DNA of 64,000 bases. Origin: Hasllibacter halocynthiae (GTDB lineage: Bacteria; Pseudomonadota; Alphaproteobacteria; Rhodobacterales; Rhodobacteraceae). Below are positions 1-8,144 of this stretch, in pieces; positions within the stretch are counted from its first letter, which is position 1, and the number at the start of each line of letters is the position of its first letter. Where the stretch lies: NCBI RefSeq assembly GCF_003003095.1, contig NZ_PVTT01000002.1:744001-808000 (forward strand), read 5' to 3'. The notes below the pieces were generated by a model. It did not search any database and was not told the DNA's origin. It saw nothing but the letters and a program-made list of their open reading frames with translations. The translations under genes were made by a program, and so were the position numbers.

Positions 1-1
1 C

Positions 2-1111
2 ATCGACGAGGACCAGTGGCAGTCGGCCGACCGCGCCATGCTCTGGGCTTTCCAGGAATTCGGCTGCACGAAGGGCCGCCTTCCCAGGCCCAAGCGGCGG
101 GAGGATGGCGCGCGGCCCCGGGTGAACATCCTCGGGCCCATGTACGGCACGTTCAACATGGCTTCCGACCTCGCCGAGGTGCGGCGGCTGGTCGAAGGGC
201 TGGGGGCGGAGGTCAACATGACCTATCCGCTGGGCGCGCATCTGGCGGATCTGCGGGGCCTCGTGAACGCGGACGCCAACGTGGTGATGTACCGCGAGTT
301 CGGGCGCGGCCTCGCCGAGGCACTGGGCGCGCCCTACTTCCAGGCGCCGATCGGGCTGGAGCAGACGACGCGCTTCCTGCGCGCCCTGGGCGAGGCGCTG
401 GGCCTCGACCCCGAGCCCTTCATCGAGCGCGAGAAGCACTCCACCCTCAAGCCGATCTGGGACCTCTGGCGGTCGGTGACGCAGGACTTCTTCGCGACCG
501 CCAGCTTCGGGATCAGCGCTTCGGAGACCTACGCGCGGGGCATCCGGCGGTACCTCGAGGAGGACCTCGGCCTGCCCTGCGCCTTCGCCTTCGAGCGGAA
601 GGCCGGGGCCAAGAACGACGGCGCGGCGATCCGCGCGGCGATGGCCCAGGGACGGCCTACGGTGGTCCTCGGCTCGATCAACGAGAAGATGTACCTCGCC
701 GAGCTGAAGGCGGGGCACGGGCCGGCGCCCGCCTTCATCCCCGCGAGCTTCCCCGGCGCCGCGATTCGGCGGGCCACGGGCACGCCCTTCATGGGCTACG
801 CGGGCGCGACCTACCTGCTGCAGGAGGTGTGCAACGGCCTCTTCGACGCGCTTTTCCACATCCTGCCGCTCGGCACCGAGCTGGACGCGGGCGCGAGGGC
901 GACGCCCCTCCGCCGCGACCTGCCCTGGGAGCCGGAGGCGCAGGCGCTGCTGGACCGCATCGTGGCCGAGCACCCGATCCTGACCCGCATCTCGGCGGCC
1001 AAGTCGCTGCGCGACGAGGCCGAGAAACGCGCCCAGGCCGCCGGCGACGGCCGCGTGGGCACCGACACCGTCCGGGGGCTCGCCCCGGCGTCCTTCAGGG
1101 AGGAAGGCTGA
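2..1111 (+). CDS. bchZ: Chlorophyllide a reductase subunit Z, 3' part
   Basis: This is the C-terminal part of BchZ, the nitrogenase-like catalytic subunit that with BchX and BchY reduces the C7=C8 bond of chlorophyllide a on the way to bacteriochlorophyll a. The reading frame is already open at base 2, so the start and probably over 100 residues lie upstream. The visible stretch contains the BchZ-like '[11 protein letters not shown]' segment at its beginning, a '[11 protein letters not shown]' stretch and a region rich in small residues near the end. The stop codon overlaps the pufQ start by one base, the usual bchCXYZ-puf junction. In Rhodobacter the puf promoter lies inside bchZ, so it is probably in this stretch, although I cannot point to it. 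The family call is confident. Confidence 0.95.
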   Translation: MDEDQWQSADRAMLWAFQEFGCTKGRLPRPKRREDGARPRVNILGPMYGTFNMASDLAEVRRLVEGLGAEVNMTYPLGAHLADLRGLVNADANVVMYREFGRGLAEALGAPYFQAPIGLEQTTRFLRALGEALGLDPEPFIEREKHSTLKPIWDLWRSVTQDFFATASFGISASETYARGIRRYLEEDLGLPCAFAFERKAGAKNDGAAIRAAMAQGRPTVVLGSINEKMYLAELKAGHGPAPAFIPASFPGAAIRRATGTPFMGYAGATYLLQEVCNGLFDALFHILPLGTELDAGARATPLRRDLPWEPEAQALLDRIVAEHPILTRISAAKSLRDEAEKRAQAAGDGRVGTDTVRGLAPASFREEG

Positions 1112-1356
1112 TGGCAGACCAGTCCATGGACATGCACTTCGCGGACGCGGGCGCCCCGGCGCGCCGCCGCGCGGAGGCCGAGCGGCGCGAGTTCGCCGCC
1201 TACTTCGCCCTGATCTTCGCGGCGACGCTGCCCCTGACCCTCGTGGTCTGGGCGCTGACCGCCCTTCGCCACTTCCGGCTGCCCGAGCGCGGGCCGGTGG
1301 CGCGCGCCTGGTCGCAGGCCCGCGTCATCACGCCGATGATCTTCTCCGGCGCGTGA
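1111..1356 (+). CDS. pufQ: PufQ, bacteriochlorophyll synthesis regulator/carrier
   Basis: This 81-residue protein has a charged N-terminal part rich in Ala, Arg and Glu and one membrane segment (about residues 33-53). A short basic tail ends in an 'ITPMIFSGA' motif, which I recognise as typical of PufQ. PufQ is the first product of the puf transcript and is required for normal bacteriochlorophyll accumulation, possibly as a carrier of pigment intermediates at the membrane; its exact role is unsettled in the literature. The ATG overlaps the bchZ stop (TGATG), implying translational coupling. A second ATG five codons downstream is possible, but the overlap favours the first. Confidence 0.85.
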   Translation: MADQSMDMHFADAGAPARRRAEAERREFAAYFALIFAATLPLTLVVWALTALRHFRLPERGPVARAWSQARVITPMIFSGA

Positions 1357-1400
1357 CGCGCGCCCGGAGGCACGTGATCCGCCCGTCGGCGGAGACCCGG

Positions 1401-1417
1401 CCGCAGGGGCCCTGCGG
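1401..1417 (+). other. Inverted repeat between pufQ and pufB
   Basis: An eight-base inverted repeat (CCGCAGGG and CCCTGCGG) with one central base lies in the 91-base gap between pufQ and pufB. This gap is where pufQ is cut away from the stable pufBA message in Rhodobacter. A role in mRNA processing here is an inference; only the symmetry is seen. Confidence 0.4.
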
Positions 1418-1447
1418 CATGCAGACTGTCCGAAGGAGAGACTGAAA

Positions 1448-1597
1448 ATGGCTGACTACACCGGTCTGTCGTTCACGGGCCTCACCGACGACCAGGCTCA
1501 GGAACTGCACAGCGTCTACATGAGCGGCCTCTGGCTGTTCGTGATCGTCGCGGTGCTGGCGCACATCGCCGTGTTCATCTGGGCGCCCTGGTTCTGA
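1448..1597 (+). CDS. pufB: Light-harvesting LH1 beta polypeptide
   Basis: This is the 49-residue beta subunit of the core antenna. It has an N-terminal cytoplasmic stretch with a conserved His at position 21, one membrane helix and the bacteriochlorophyll-ligating His39 followed by 'FIWAPWF', the aromatic end that hydrogen-bonds pigment in this family. With PufA it forms the ring around the reaction centre. A clear ribosome binding site (AAGGAGAGAC) precedes the ATG. pufA follows after 10 bases with its own AGGAGG site. The gene is too short for many gene callers but is unambiguous. Confidence 0.97.
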   Translation: MADYTGLSFTGLTDDQAQELHSVYMSGLWLFVIVAVLAHIAVFIWAPWF

Positions 1598-1607
1598 GGA
1601 GGATCCC

Positions 1608-1799
1608 ATGAGCAAGTTCTACAAGATCTGGCTGGTCTTCGACCCGCGCCGGGTGTTCGTGGCGCAGGGCGTGTTCCTGTTCCTCCTGGCGGCGATGATC
1701 CACCTCGTGCTGCTCTCGACCGAGCGGTACAACTGGTTCGAGAACGCGGCCATCAAGTACGGCGAGCCGGCCACGCCGGACGCCATCGTCGTCGAGTGA
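1608..1799 (+). CDS. pufA: Light-harvesting LH1 alpha polypeptide
   Basis: This is the 63-residue alpha subunit of the core antenna. It begins '[17 protein letters not shown]', the standard LH1 alpha N-terminus, and has one membrane helix with the bacteriochlorophyll ligand His32. The following Tyr-Asn-Trp region matches the family pattern near the ring pigment. The roughly 20-residue C-terminal tail is acidic and Pro/Ala-containing. pufA pairs with pufB just upstream, and a very strong hairpin follows immediately, as expected for the stable pufBA mRNA segment. Confidence 0.97.
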   Translation: MSKFYKIWLVFDPRRVFVAQGVFLFLLAAMIHLVLLSTERYNWFENAAIKYGEPATPDAIVVE

Positions 1800-1804
1800 A
1801 CCCC

Positions 1805-1830
1805 GGGGAGGGCCCCCCGGGGCCCTCCCC
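1805..1830 (+). other. pufA-pufL intercistronic mRNA-stabilising hairpin
   Basis: A perfect 12-base-pair stem (GGGGAGGGCCCC with GGGGCCCTCCCC) closes on a two-base gap, six bases after the pufA stop. In Rhodobacter a hairpin at this place blocks 3'-5' decay and leaves the pufBA segment far more abundant than pufLM, which sets the antenna to reaction-centre ratio. There is no U-run after it, so it should not end transcription. The function is assigned by position and analogy. Confidence 0.85.
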
Positions 1831-1899
1831 CATCCGAAACACCGGCGCCCGCCTCTCCGGAGGAAGTGCGCGCCGCCGCGAACGGGAGGAGGACGAGCC

Positions 1900-2730
1900 A
1901 TGGCGCTCCTGAGCTTCGAGCGGAAATACAGGGTGCCGGGCGGGACCCTCGTCGGCGGCGACCTCTTCGACTTCTGGGTCGGGCCTTTCTACGTCGGCTT
2001 CTTCGGCGTCACGACTGTGTTCTTCGCCGCCCTGGGCACGGTCCTCATCTTCTACGGCGCCGCGCTGCAGGGCGTGTGGAACCCCTGGCTGATCTCGATC
2101 GAGGCGCCGCCACTCGAGTACGGCCTCGGCCCCGCGCCGCTGGCCGAGGGGGGCCTCTGGCAGATCATCACGATCTGCGCGCACGGGGCGTTCATCTCCT
2201 GGCTCCTGCGGGAGGTGGAGATTTGCCGCAAACTGGGCATCGGCTATCACGTGCCCTTCGCCTTCGGCGTCGCGATCTTCGCCTACACGACGCTCGTGGT
2301 GATCCGGCCCGTCCTGATGGGCGCCTGGGGGCAGGGCTTCCCCTACGGCATCTGGACCCACCTGAACTGGGTCTCGAACGTCGGCTACCTCTACGGGAAC
2401 TTCCACTACAACCCGGCCCACATGGTCGCGGTGTCGCTCTTCTTCACGACGACGCTGGCGCTGGCGCTGCACGGCGCGCTGATCCTGTCGGCCGCGAACC
2501 CGCCCAAGGGAGAGGAGATGAAGACCCCCGACTACGAGGACACCTACTTCCGCGACTACATCGGCTACTCGATCGGGCCGCTGGGCATTCACCGGCTGGG
2601 GCTGATCCTGGCGCTGCAGGCCGGCTTCTGGTCGGCGATCTGCATCGTGATCTCGGGCACCATCTGGTTCGACGAGTGGATCGCCTGGTGGGACTGGTAC
2701 CTGTTCCTGCCCTTCTGGGCCGACCTGTGA
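1900..2730 (+). CDS. pufL: Photosynthetic reaction centre L subunit
   Basis: This 276-residue protein has five membrane helices and the canonical start '[15 protein letters not shown]'. Together with PufM it holds the special pair, the accessory pigments, both quinones and the non-haem iron. The histidines for the special pair (in 'NFHYNPAHM') and for iron (in 'ALHGAL' and 'GIHRLG') are all visible. The C-terminus, ending 'LPFWADL', appears a little shorter than the Rhodobacter sphaeroides chain. The ATG has a GGGAGGAGGA ribosome binding site and is placed 100 bases after pufA, beyond the hairpin. pufM follows after 11 bases. Confidence 0.98.
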   Translation: MALLSFERKYRVPGGTLVGGDLFDFWVGPFYVGFFGVTTVFFAALGTVLIFYGAALQGVWNPWLISIEAPPLEYGLGPAPLAEGGLWQIITICAHGAFISWLLREVEICRKLGIGYHVPFAFGVAIFAYTTLVVIRPVLMGAWGQGFPYGIWTHLNWVSNVGYLYGNFHYNPAHMVAVSLFFTTTLALALHGALILSAANPPKGEEMKTPDYEDTYFRDYIGYSIGPLGIHRLGLILALQAGFWSAICIVISGTIWFDEWIAWWDWYLFLPFWADL

Positions 2731-2741
2731 GGGGATGATCA

Positions 2742-3671
2742 ATGCCTGAATACCAGAACATCTTCACCCAGGTTCAGGTCGTCGGCCCGCCCGAGATGGG
2801 CATGGCGGGCAACCAGAACCTCGAGAACCGCACCGGGCGGGCCGGCTTCTCGCGTCTCGCGGGGATCTTGGGGAACGCGCAGCTCGGGCCGATCTACCTC
2901 GGCACCTGGGGGCTCGTCTCGATCGCGACGGGCACCCTCTGGTTCGTCCTCGTCGGGGCGAGCTTCTGGGGCCAGGTGGACTACAACCCGGCGATCTTCC
3001 TGCGCGAGCTCTTCTACCTCGCGCTCGAGCCACCGGGGCCGGAATACGGCCTCTCGCTCGCGGTGCCGATGGCCGAAGGGGGCCTCTACCTGATCGCGAG
3101 CTTCTTCCTGCTCATCAGCGTGCTGACATGGTGGGTGCGGTCCTACCTGCTGGCGGACCGGCTCGGGATGGGCAAGCACGTGGCCTGGGCCTTCGCGAGC
3201 GCGGTCTGGCTCTTCCTCGTCCTCGGCCTCTTCCGGCCGATCGCGATGGGCTCCTGGTCCGAGGCGGTGCCCTACGGCATCTTCCCGCACCTCGACTGGA
3301 CGAACCTCTTCTCGCTCTCCTACGGGAACCTCTTCTACAACCCGTTCCACGCGCTGAGCATCGTGTTCCTCTACGGCTCGACCCTGCTCTTCGCGATGCA
3401 CGGGGCGACGATCCTCGCCGTCTCGCGCTACGGGGGCGACCGTGAGCTCGAGCAGATCGTGGACCGCGGCACCGCGACCGAGCGGGCGGCCCTCTTCTGG
3501 CGCTGGACCATGGGGTTCAACGCCACGATGGAGGGCATCCACCGCTGGGCCTGGTGGTTCGCCGTGCTCACCACGCTGACGGGCGGGATCGGCATCCTCC
3601 TGACCGGGCCGGTAGTGGACGACTGGTACACCTGGGCGCAACTCCACGGCTACGCACCCCTGGACCCCTGA
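2742..3671 (+). CDS. pufM: Photosynthetic reaction centre M subunit
   Basis: This 309-residue partner of PufL begins '[20 protein letters not shown]', the standard M-chain start. Five membrane helices are present. The special-pair ligand in 'YNPFHALS', the adjacent Tyr in 'FLYGS' that is important for primary electron transfer, the iron-ligating histidines in 'MHGATILAV' and 'GIHRWA' and the iron-ligating Glu in 'RELEQI' are all intact. The gene has a weak GGGGAT site before the ATG and is followed nine bases later by pufX. No tetrahaem cytochrome gene (pufC) follows, so a soluble or membrane-anchored cytochrome c probably re-reduces the centre. Confidence 0.98.
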   Translation: MPEYQNIFTQVQVVGPPEMGMAGNQNLENRTGRAGFSRLAGILGNAQLGPIYLGTWGLVSIATGTLWFVLVGASFWGQVDYNPAIFLRELFYLALEPPGPEYGLSLAVPMAEGGLYLIASFFLLISVLTWWVRSYLLADRLGMGKHVAWAFASAVWLFLVLGLFRPIAMGSWSEAVPYGIFPHLDWTNLFSLSYGNLFYNPFHALSIVFLYGSTLLFAMHGATILAVSRYGGDRELEQIVDRGTATERAALFWRWTMGFNATMEGIHRWAWWFAVLTTLTGGIGILLTGPVVDDWYTWAQLHGYAPLDP

Positions 3672-3679
3672 AGGAGGGC

Positions 3680-3925
3680 ATGATGGACGAAGTGACCACC
3701 CCCCTCGGCACGGGATCGGCCCGCCGGTCCGTGCTGCGCCAGCAGGGGATGGGCCTGATGCTGCGCGGGGCGCTCTACGGCGCGATCGCCTTCTTCGGGC
3801 CGATCCTCTTCATCGTCGGGCTGTGGCTGGTGGGCCAGCTGCTGCCGGAGGAGTCCAAGCTGGCCCCGGACCCGACCCCCGAATCGAGCGTGCCCTGGCT
3901 GGCCGAGGTGCCGGCCTTCGCCTGA
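3680..3925 (+). CDS. pufX: PufX, RC-LH1 quinone-channel subunit
   Basis: This 81-residue, single-helix membrane protein follows pufM. It has a short polar N-terminus, 'RQQGMGLMLRGALYGA', a helix at about residues 31-53, and the 'LLPEESKLAPDP' tail that recalls the 'LPE...AP' pattern of Rhodobacter PufX. PufX keeps the LH1 ring open so that ubiquinol can leave the reaction centre. Sequence conservation in PufX is low, so the call rests on position, size, topology and the tail motif. There are two adjacent ATG codons (3680 and 3683); AAGGAGG is at proper spacing for either. Confidence 0.88.
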   Translation: MMDEVTTPLGTGSARRSVLRQQGMGLMLRGALYGAIAFFGPILFIVGLWLVGQLLPEESKLAPDPTPESSVPWLAEVPAFA

Positions 3926-3931
3926 GAGACC

Positions 3932-3958
3932 GGCCCGTCCCCCCGGCGGGGGCGGGCC
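3932..3958 (+). terminator. Hairpin after pufX
   Basis: GGCCCG-T-CCCCC pairs with GGGGG-CGGGCC, an 11-base-pair stem with a one-base bulge, six bases after the pufX stop. It lacks a U-run, so it may act as an mRNA 3'-end stabiliser or as part of a compound terminator with the two hairpins downstream. Confidence 0.5.
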
Positions 3959-3989
3959 CTGACGGACGGCTCCGAGAGGGGTCGCGCCA

Positions 3990-4007
3990 CGGGGCCCGTG
4001 GGCCCCG
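3990..4007 (+). terminator. Second hairpin downstream of the puf operon
   Basis: An eight-base-pair GC-only stem (CGGGGCCC with GGGCCCCG) is followed by a pyrimidine tract (TTCCCTTTTCCC). It is a weak terminator candidate for the + strand. Confidence 0.45.
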
Positions 4008-4039
4008 GTTCCCTTTTCCCGCGTGGCGGCGGGTGACTC

Positions 4040-4066
4040 GCCCCGGCCCTTGGGCCGGGGCCTTTT
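4040..4066 (+). terminator. Rho-independent terminator of the puf operon
   Basis: A perfect ten-base-pair stem (GCCCCGGCCC with GGGCCGGGGC) around a TT loop is followed by CTTTT on the + strand. The minus-strand reading has no T-run after the stem, so it serves puf and not idi. Confidence 0.75.
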
Positions 4067-4193
4067 CGCGGGAGGCTTTCGGACGCGGGGATCGCCCCGG
4101 GACCGTCGGGCCCCCCTCGAGGCGGCCGGCGGCGCCCCGCCCCCCCGACCCCCAGGAGATGCCGCGGCCGGCGAAGGGGCCGGTGAGGCGCGT

Positions 4194-4721
4194 TCAGGTG
4201 CCCGCGTAGATCAGGTCCGCGTGCCGCTCGAGGTAGATGCGCAGCCAGGGGGTGTAGGCGTCCGGGTCCGCCGCGATGGCCGCCGGCAGGGCGGCGAGGG
4301 GTGTCCAGCGCGTGTCCTGCACCTCCCCGGGGTTCGGGGCCATCGCCATGCCGTCCGGCGCGTCGGCGGTGAACACCTCCACCACCTCGTGCTCGGTCAG
4401 GCCGTTCCCGACGCCCGCCCGATATTCGACCTGGCCGGCATGGCGCAGGGGAAGCCCTTCTATCCCGAGCTCCTCGCGCAGGCGGCGCGCGGCGCAGTCG
4501 GACGGGTCCTCGCCCCAGGCGGGGTGGGTGCAACAGGTGTTCGCCCAGAGGCCGGGCGTGTGGTACTTGCCGGCCGCCCGGCGCTGGAGCAGCGTCTCGG
4601 GCCCGGACGGCCCATCGCGCATGACGAAGACGGAGACGGCCGGGTGGCGCAGCCCGCGCTCGTGCGCCTCGAGCTTGCCGACGGGCACGAGCGCGCCGTC
4701 CACCCAGGCCGGTATCGTCAC
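4194..4721 (-). CDS. idi: Isopentenyl-diphosphate delta-isomerase, type 1
   Basis: Idi interconverts isopentenyl and dimethylallyl diphosphate, the starter for geranylgeranyl diphosphate and hence for carotenoids and the phytyl tail. The 175-residue Nudix-fold protein shows the catalytic Cys in 'NTCCTHP' (about residues 61-67), the Nudix-like 'AARRLREELGI' and the acidic 'TEHEVVEVF' that supplies a catalytic Glu. The start is a GTG overlapping the bchP stop (GTGA). An ATG start is not available without running deep into bchP, so GTG is preferred. It is the last gene of the bchG-carrier-bchP-idi operon and converges on pufX. Confidence 0.93.
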   Translation of the reverse strand: MTIPAWVDGALVPVGKLEAHERGLRHPAVSVFVMRDGPSGPETLLQRRAAGKYHTPGLWANTCCTHPAWGEDPSDCAARRLREELGIEGLPLRHAGQVEYRAGVGNGLTEHEVVEVFTADAPDGMAMAPNPGEVQDTRWTPLAALPAAIAADPDAYTPWLRIYLERHADLIYAGT

Positions 4722-5908
4722 GTGGCGGTGGCCGGGATCAGGCCGGTGAGGTGGGCGACGTTCTTCATGCCGATCCTGATATGCGCCCAGGGAGAGGAGC
4801 GCACGAGCTTCTTGTTCATGTAGGCCTCGAAGGTCAGGCGCTGCACGTCCGGGTCGTGGCAGAGCGAGACGAACCGCTCGCGCCGCTCGTCGGAGCGGTA
4901 ATAGGCGTCCTGCATCGCGCCGAGGACGCGGAAGACGGTCTTGTGCTCCTTCATGAAGGCCTTCCGGGCTAGGCGGAGGGCCTTCGCGTCGCCCGTCCGC
5001 AGGCATGCGAGGGCGGCCTGCGCGGCCACGCGCCCACCCATCATGGCGTAGTAGATGCCCTCGCCCGAGGAGGGGGCGACCACGCCCGCCGCATCGCCGG
5101 CCAGCACCACGTCGCGGCCGTTGTCCCAGCGCTCGAGGGGCTTCAGGGGGATCGGCGCGCCTTCGCGCCGGATGGTGGCGCAGCCCGAGAGGCCGGCGGA
5201 CGCGCGCAGCTCGGTGGTCGCCTTCTTCAGGTCGAAGCCGGGCGCCTGCGTGCCCATGCCTACGCTGGCCGACCGGCCGTGCGGGAAGACCCAGCCGTAG
5301 AAGTCGGGGCTGATCGCGCCGTCGTAGATCACGTCGCAGCGGGCGGGGTCGTAGGTGCCGCCGCCCCCTTCGGCGTGGTCGGGCGCCTCGATGATCTCGT
5401 GATAGGCGATGACATAGGGGATCGCGTCGCCCCCCGGCACCTCGGCCCGGGCCACGTCCGACCGCGCTCCGTCCGCGCCGATGACCAGCCGGGCCTTCAG
5501 CGTTCGTTCGGCCCCCGTCGCCTTCTCGCGGAAGATCACGGTGGTGGCGTCCGCGTCCCGCTCGATCCGGCGGAAGGTGCCGACGTGCCGCTCGGCCCCG
5601 GCCCGGAGGGCCCGCTCGCGCAGGAAAGGGTCGAAGTCCTTCCGGTCGACCATGCCGACGAAGCCGTTCTCGATGGGCATGTCCACGCGCCGCGCCGTGG
5701 GCGAGATCATCCGCGCGGTGCGGATGCGGGCGAGGATCTGCGAATCGGGGATCGCGAAATCGTCGATCAGGCGGGGCGGGATAGCGCCGCCGCAGGGCTT
5801 GATGCGCCCGTCCCGGTCGATGAGCGCGACCGAGCGACCCTCGCGGGCGAGGTCCTCGGCGGCGGTGGCCCCGGCGGGCCCGCCGCCCACCACGATGACG
5901 TCGAGCAT
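4718..5908 (-). CDS. bchP: Geranylgeranyl diphosphate/bacteriochlorophyll reductase
   Basis: BchP stepwise reduces three double bonds of the geranylgeranyl group on bacteriochlorophyll to give the phytyl tail. The 396-residue flavoprotein starts with the FAD dinucleotide fold 'VVGGGPAGATAAEDLAREG' (residues 6-24). It carries 'VIGADGARSDVAR' mid-protein and the second FAD motif 'LAGDAAGVVAPSSGEGIYYAM' at about 265-285. The ATG is four bases after the stop of the PucC-type gene and the stop overlaps idi, so the four genes read as one operon. Length and motifs match the family well. Confidence 0.96.
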   Translation of the reverse strand: MLDVIVVGGGPAGATAAEDLAREGRSVALIDRDGRIKPCGGAIPPRLIDDFAIPDSQILARIRTARMISPTARRVDMPIENGFVGMVDRKDFDPFLRERALRAGAERHVGTFRRIERDADATTVIFREKATGAERTLKARLVIGADGARSDVARAEVPGGDAIPYVIAYHEIIEAPDHAEGGGGTYDPARCDVIYDGAISPDFYGWVFPHGRSASVGMGTQAPGFDLKKATTELRASAGLSGCATIRREGAPIPLKPLERWDNGRDVVLAGDAAGVVAPSSGEGIYYAMMGGRVAAQAALACLRTGDAKALRLARKAFMKEHKTVFRVLGAMQDAYYRSDERRERFVSLCHDPDVQRLTFEAYMNKKLVRSSPWAHIRIGMKNVAHLTGLIPATAT

Positions 5909-5912
5909 GGGT

Positions 5913-7148
5913 CTACTCTCCCGGTTGGAGCGCGCGGGGCGCGGCGAGGACGCGGAGGGCGACGACGGCCGCCGCGAGGAACAGCATCGCCTCGGCGGCG
6001 AAGAGGAGGCCGTAGGCCTGCGCGTCGGGCAGGACCGCGCGCGCGAGGTCGAGCGTCGCGGTGGCCATCAGCCCGGCGAGGCCCGCGGCGACGGCCTGCG
6101 AGGCGCCGAAGACGCCCATGCGGGTGCCCGTCCCGTCCCCCTCGGAGGCGAGCCGCATCATGGAGCCGATCGCGCCCACGACGAACGCCCCGTTCCCGAG
6201 GCCGAGCGTGACCGTCGCCGGCAGGAGCGGCGCCCCAGCCCCCAGGAGGAGAAGCCCCGCGGCCGAGATCGCGCAACCCGTGGCGGCCCAGGTCCGCAGG
6301 CTGCCGAGGCCGAGCGCGGAGAGCCCCCCCACCGACAGCATCCCGAGCAGCGCCGCACCGTCCTTGCCGCCCGAGAGCTTCGTCGATTCGTCGGGGGAAA
6401 GCCCGTGGACGTGGCCGGCGAAGGGCTCGAACACGAGCTCGGAGAGGTAGAAGGCCAGGATGGACAGGAAGACGAAGCCCGTGAAGCGCCGCGCGGCCGG
6501 ATCGGCCCAGGCCGCCGCGAGGGCGGCGCGCAGCGGCAAGGGGTCGGGCGGGGCCGGCGCCTCCCGCTCGGCGCCGAGGACGGCGAGGGTCGCCAGCGCC
6601 AGCGCCAGGGCGGAGGCCCCCGCGACCGTGCGCAGCATCGCGGCGGGCTCGTAGGGCTCGATGGCCTGGCCGACGCCGAGGGAGGCCGCGATGGCTCCGG
6701 CGATCAGCATGAGCCAGGCGAGCGTCGCCGCGGGCCCCGCGCGTTCGGGGCCCGCCGCGGTGGCGAGCAGCGCGAGGAAGGAGGTGCCCGCCGCGCCGAT
6801 CCCGAGGCCGATCCCCCCGTAGGCCAGCGCCCAGATCGCCAGCGCCGCCGGCAGCGAGGAGGGCGCGATCACGATCCCCCAAGCCGCCGCCGTCACCGAC
6901 AGGCCCAGGAGCGCCATGCCCCCTACGACGAAGGGCGCGCGCCGGTCGCGGGCGTCCGAGCGGTGGCCGAAGAACGGGCGGGAGAGCTGCACCCCGTAGT
7001 GCAGCGCGACGAGGACCCCCGCGAGCGTCGCGGGCAGCGCCAGCTCGACTGTCATCAGGCGGTTGAAGAGGTTCACGGGAAGCGCCGCCATGCCCCCTAT
7101 GGCGGCGTTCACGAGGCAGAGCCGCGCGAGGAGGGGCCAGCCCCTCAT
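5913..7148 (-). CDS. PucC/LhaA-family MFS carrier (ORF428/Bch2 type)
   Basis: This 411-residue protein has about twelve membrane helices and belongs to the bacteriochlorophyll-delivery branch of the major facilitator superfamily (PucC, LhaA, ORF428). The 'YGVQLSRPFFGHRSD' loop and the position between bchG and bchP point to the ORF428 member. Relatives are needed for light-harvesting complex assembly; whether this member handles pigment or tail intermediates is not known. Its ATG overlaps the bchG stop (ATGA). The alternative view, a generic MFS exporter, is unlikely in this context. Confidence 0.88.
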   Translation of the reverse strand: MRGWPLLARLCLVNAAIGGMAALPVNLFNRLMTVELALPATLAGVLVALHYGVQLSRPFFGHRSDARDRRAPFVVGGMALLGLSVTAAAWGIVIAPSSLPAALAIWALAYGGIGLGIGAAGTSFLALLATAAGPERAGPAATLAWLMLIAGAIAASLGVGQAIEPYEPAAMLRTVAGASALALALATLAVLGAEREAPAPPDPLPLRAALAAAWADPAARRFTGFVFLSILAFYLSELVFEPFAGHVHGLSPDESTKLSGGKDGAALLGMLSVGGLSALGLGSLRTWAATGCAISAAGLLLLGAGAPLLPATVTLGLGNGAFVVGAIGSMMRLASEGDGTGTRMGVFGASQAVAAGLAGLMATATLDLARAVLPDAQAYGLLFAAEAMLFLAAAVVALRVLAAPRALQPGE

Positions 7149-8050
7149 CCCATCGCCCCGAGGCCGATCGCCGCCGCCATCATCCCCGAGACGTAGAGGA
7201 GCACGCCTGTCCCGTTGTACCAGGGCGCCCGTCCCTTCGGGTCCCCGAGAAGCGCCAGCATCGCCCGGAGCTGCAGCGCCAGCGAGGCCGACACCGCGAC
7301 GGCCGGCCATGTCGCCCCCCATTCGAAGAGGAGGACCGCCACCGCCACCTGCGGCAGCGCCATGACGAGGCAGGCCAGCCGCGCCGCCCTGTCGGGACCG
7401 AGCGTCACGGGCAGCGACCGCACGCCCGTCGCCCGGTCCCCCTCGAGCGCCTTGAAGTCGTTCAGCGTCATGATCCCGTGCGCCCCGAGCGCGTAGAGCG
7501 CGGCGATGGCGACCACCTCCCAGCGGGGGCTCGCGGCCGAGACGACGGCGGCGCCGGTGAACCAGGGCAGCCCCTCGTAGGAGAGGCCGACGAGGCCCGG
7601 CCCCCACCAGCCCGACCGCTTCAGGCGCACCGGCTCGAGGGAGTAGGCCCAGGCGGCGAGGATCGCGACGACCGTGGCGCCGAACCCCCACGGGCCGAGG
7701 AGGGTGCCGAGCATCAGCGCCAGCGCCGTCATCCCCAACGCGGTGCCGAGCGCCCAGCGCGGCGGCACCCGGCCCGAGGGGATGGGCCTGCCGGGTTCGT
7801 TGATCGCATCGACGTGCCGGTCGCACCAGTCGTTGGCGGCCTGGCTCATCCCGCAGACCACCGGCCCGGCGAGGATCGCGCCGACGAGCGCCTCGGGCCA
7901 GTGCAGGGCGAGGCCCGCCCCGGCCGAGACCACGCCGCAGAGGAAGGCCCACATGGGCGGGAACCAGGTGATCGGCTTGATGAGCTCGAGAAGGGCCGCG
8001 GGATGCGGCCTTCGGCCGGAGGGCGGCTGGACATCGGGCGATACGCTCAT
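7145..8050 (-). CDS. bchG: Bacteriochlorophyll synthase (geranylgeranyl/phytyl transferase)
   Basis: BchG attaches the geranylgeranyl or phytyl chain to bacteriochlorophyllide a, the last step of pigment synthesis. The 301-residue UbiA-family membrane prenyltransferase has the first Asp-rich motif 'NDWCDRHVDAINEP' and the second 'LNDFKALEGD', which bind Mg-diphosphate. It also has the BchG start pattern 'LLELIKPITWFPPMW'. The chosen ATG gives the 'MSV' start I recall for Rhodobacter BchG. It is the first gene of the minus-strand operon. A PpsR-type box lies only four bases upstream of the ATG, so this gene is likely repressed in air and light. Confidence 0.97.
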   Translation of the reverse strand: MSVSPDVQPPSGRRPHPAALLELIKPITWFPPMWAFLCGVVSAGAGLALHWPEALVGAILAGPVVCGMSQAANDWCDRHVDAINEPGRPIPSGRVPPRWALGTALGMTALALMLGTLLGPWGFGATVVAILAAWAYSLEPVRLKRSGWWGPGLVGLSYEGLPWFTGAAVVSAASPRWEVVAIAALYALGAHGIMTLNDFKALEGDRATGVRSLPVTLGPDRAARLACLVMALPQVAVAVLLFEWGATWPAVAVSASLALQLRAMLALLGDPKGRAPWYNGTGVLLYVSGMMAAAIGLGAMG

Positions 8051-8053
8051 GGG

Positions 8054-8071
8054 TGTCAACCTAGCTGGACA
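8054..8071 (-). promoter_or_regulatory. PpsR/CrtJ-type operator TGT-N12-ACA
   Basis: TGTCCAGCTAGGTTGACA on the minus strand is an exact match to TGT-N12-ACA, the binding consensus of the photosynthesis repressor PpsR/CrtJ. It lies four bases before the bchG start and covers the only ribosome-binding-like AGG. I found no second box nearby. Repression of the bchG operon is inferred. Confidence 0.65.
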
Positions 8072-8100
8072 GCATGGCGGGCGGCAAGCGCCGGTTTGTC

Positions 8101-8118
8101 GCGGCGGCTTGCCGCCGC
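8101..8118. other. Perfect inverted repeat in the bchG/peroxidase gap
   Basis: GCGGCGGC-TT-GCCGCCGC lies between the divergent bchG and di-haem peroxidase genes, 27 bases before the latter's start. It could fold in either transcript or act as an operator; nothing else identifies it. Confidence 0.35.
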
Positions 8119-8144
8119 CGACCCGGCAGGGCAGCCTCCGCCCC

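Noticed and set aside
4194-5006. 270-residue version of Idi starting inside bchP
   Set aside because: The extra N-terminus is out-of-frame bchP; the GTG overlapping the bchP stop gives normal Idi length.
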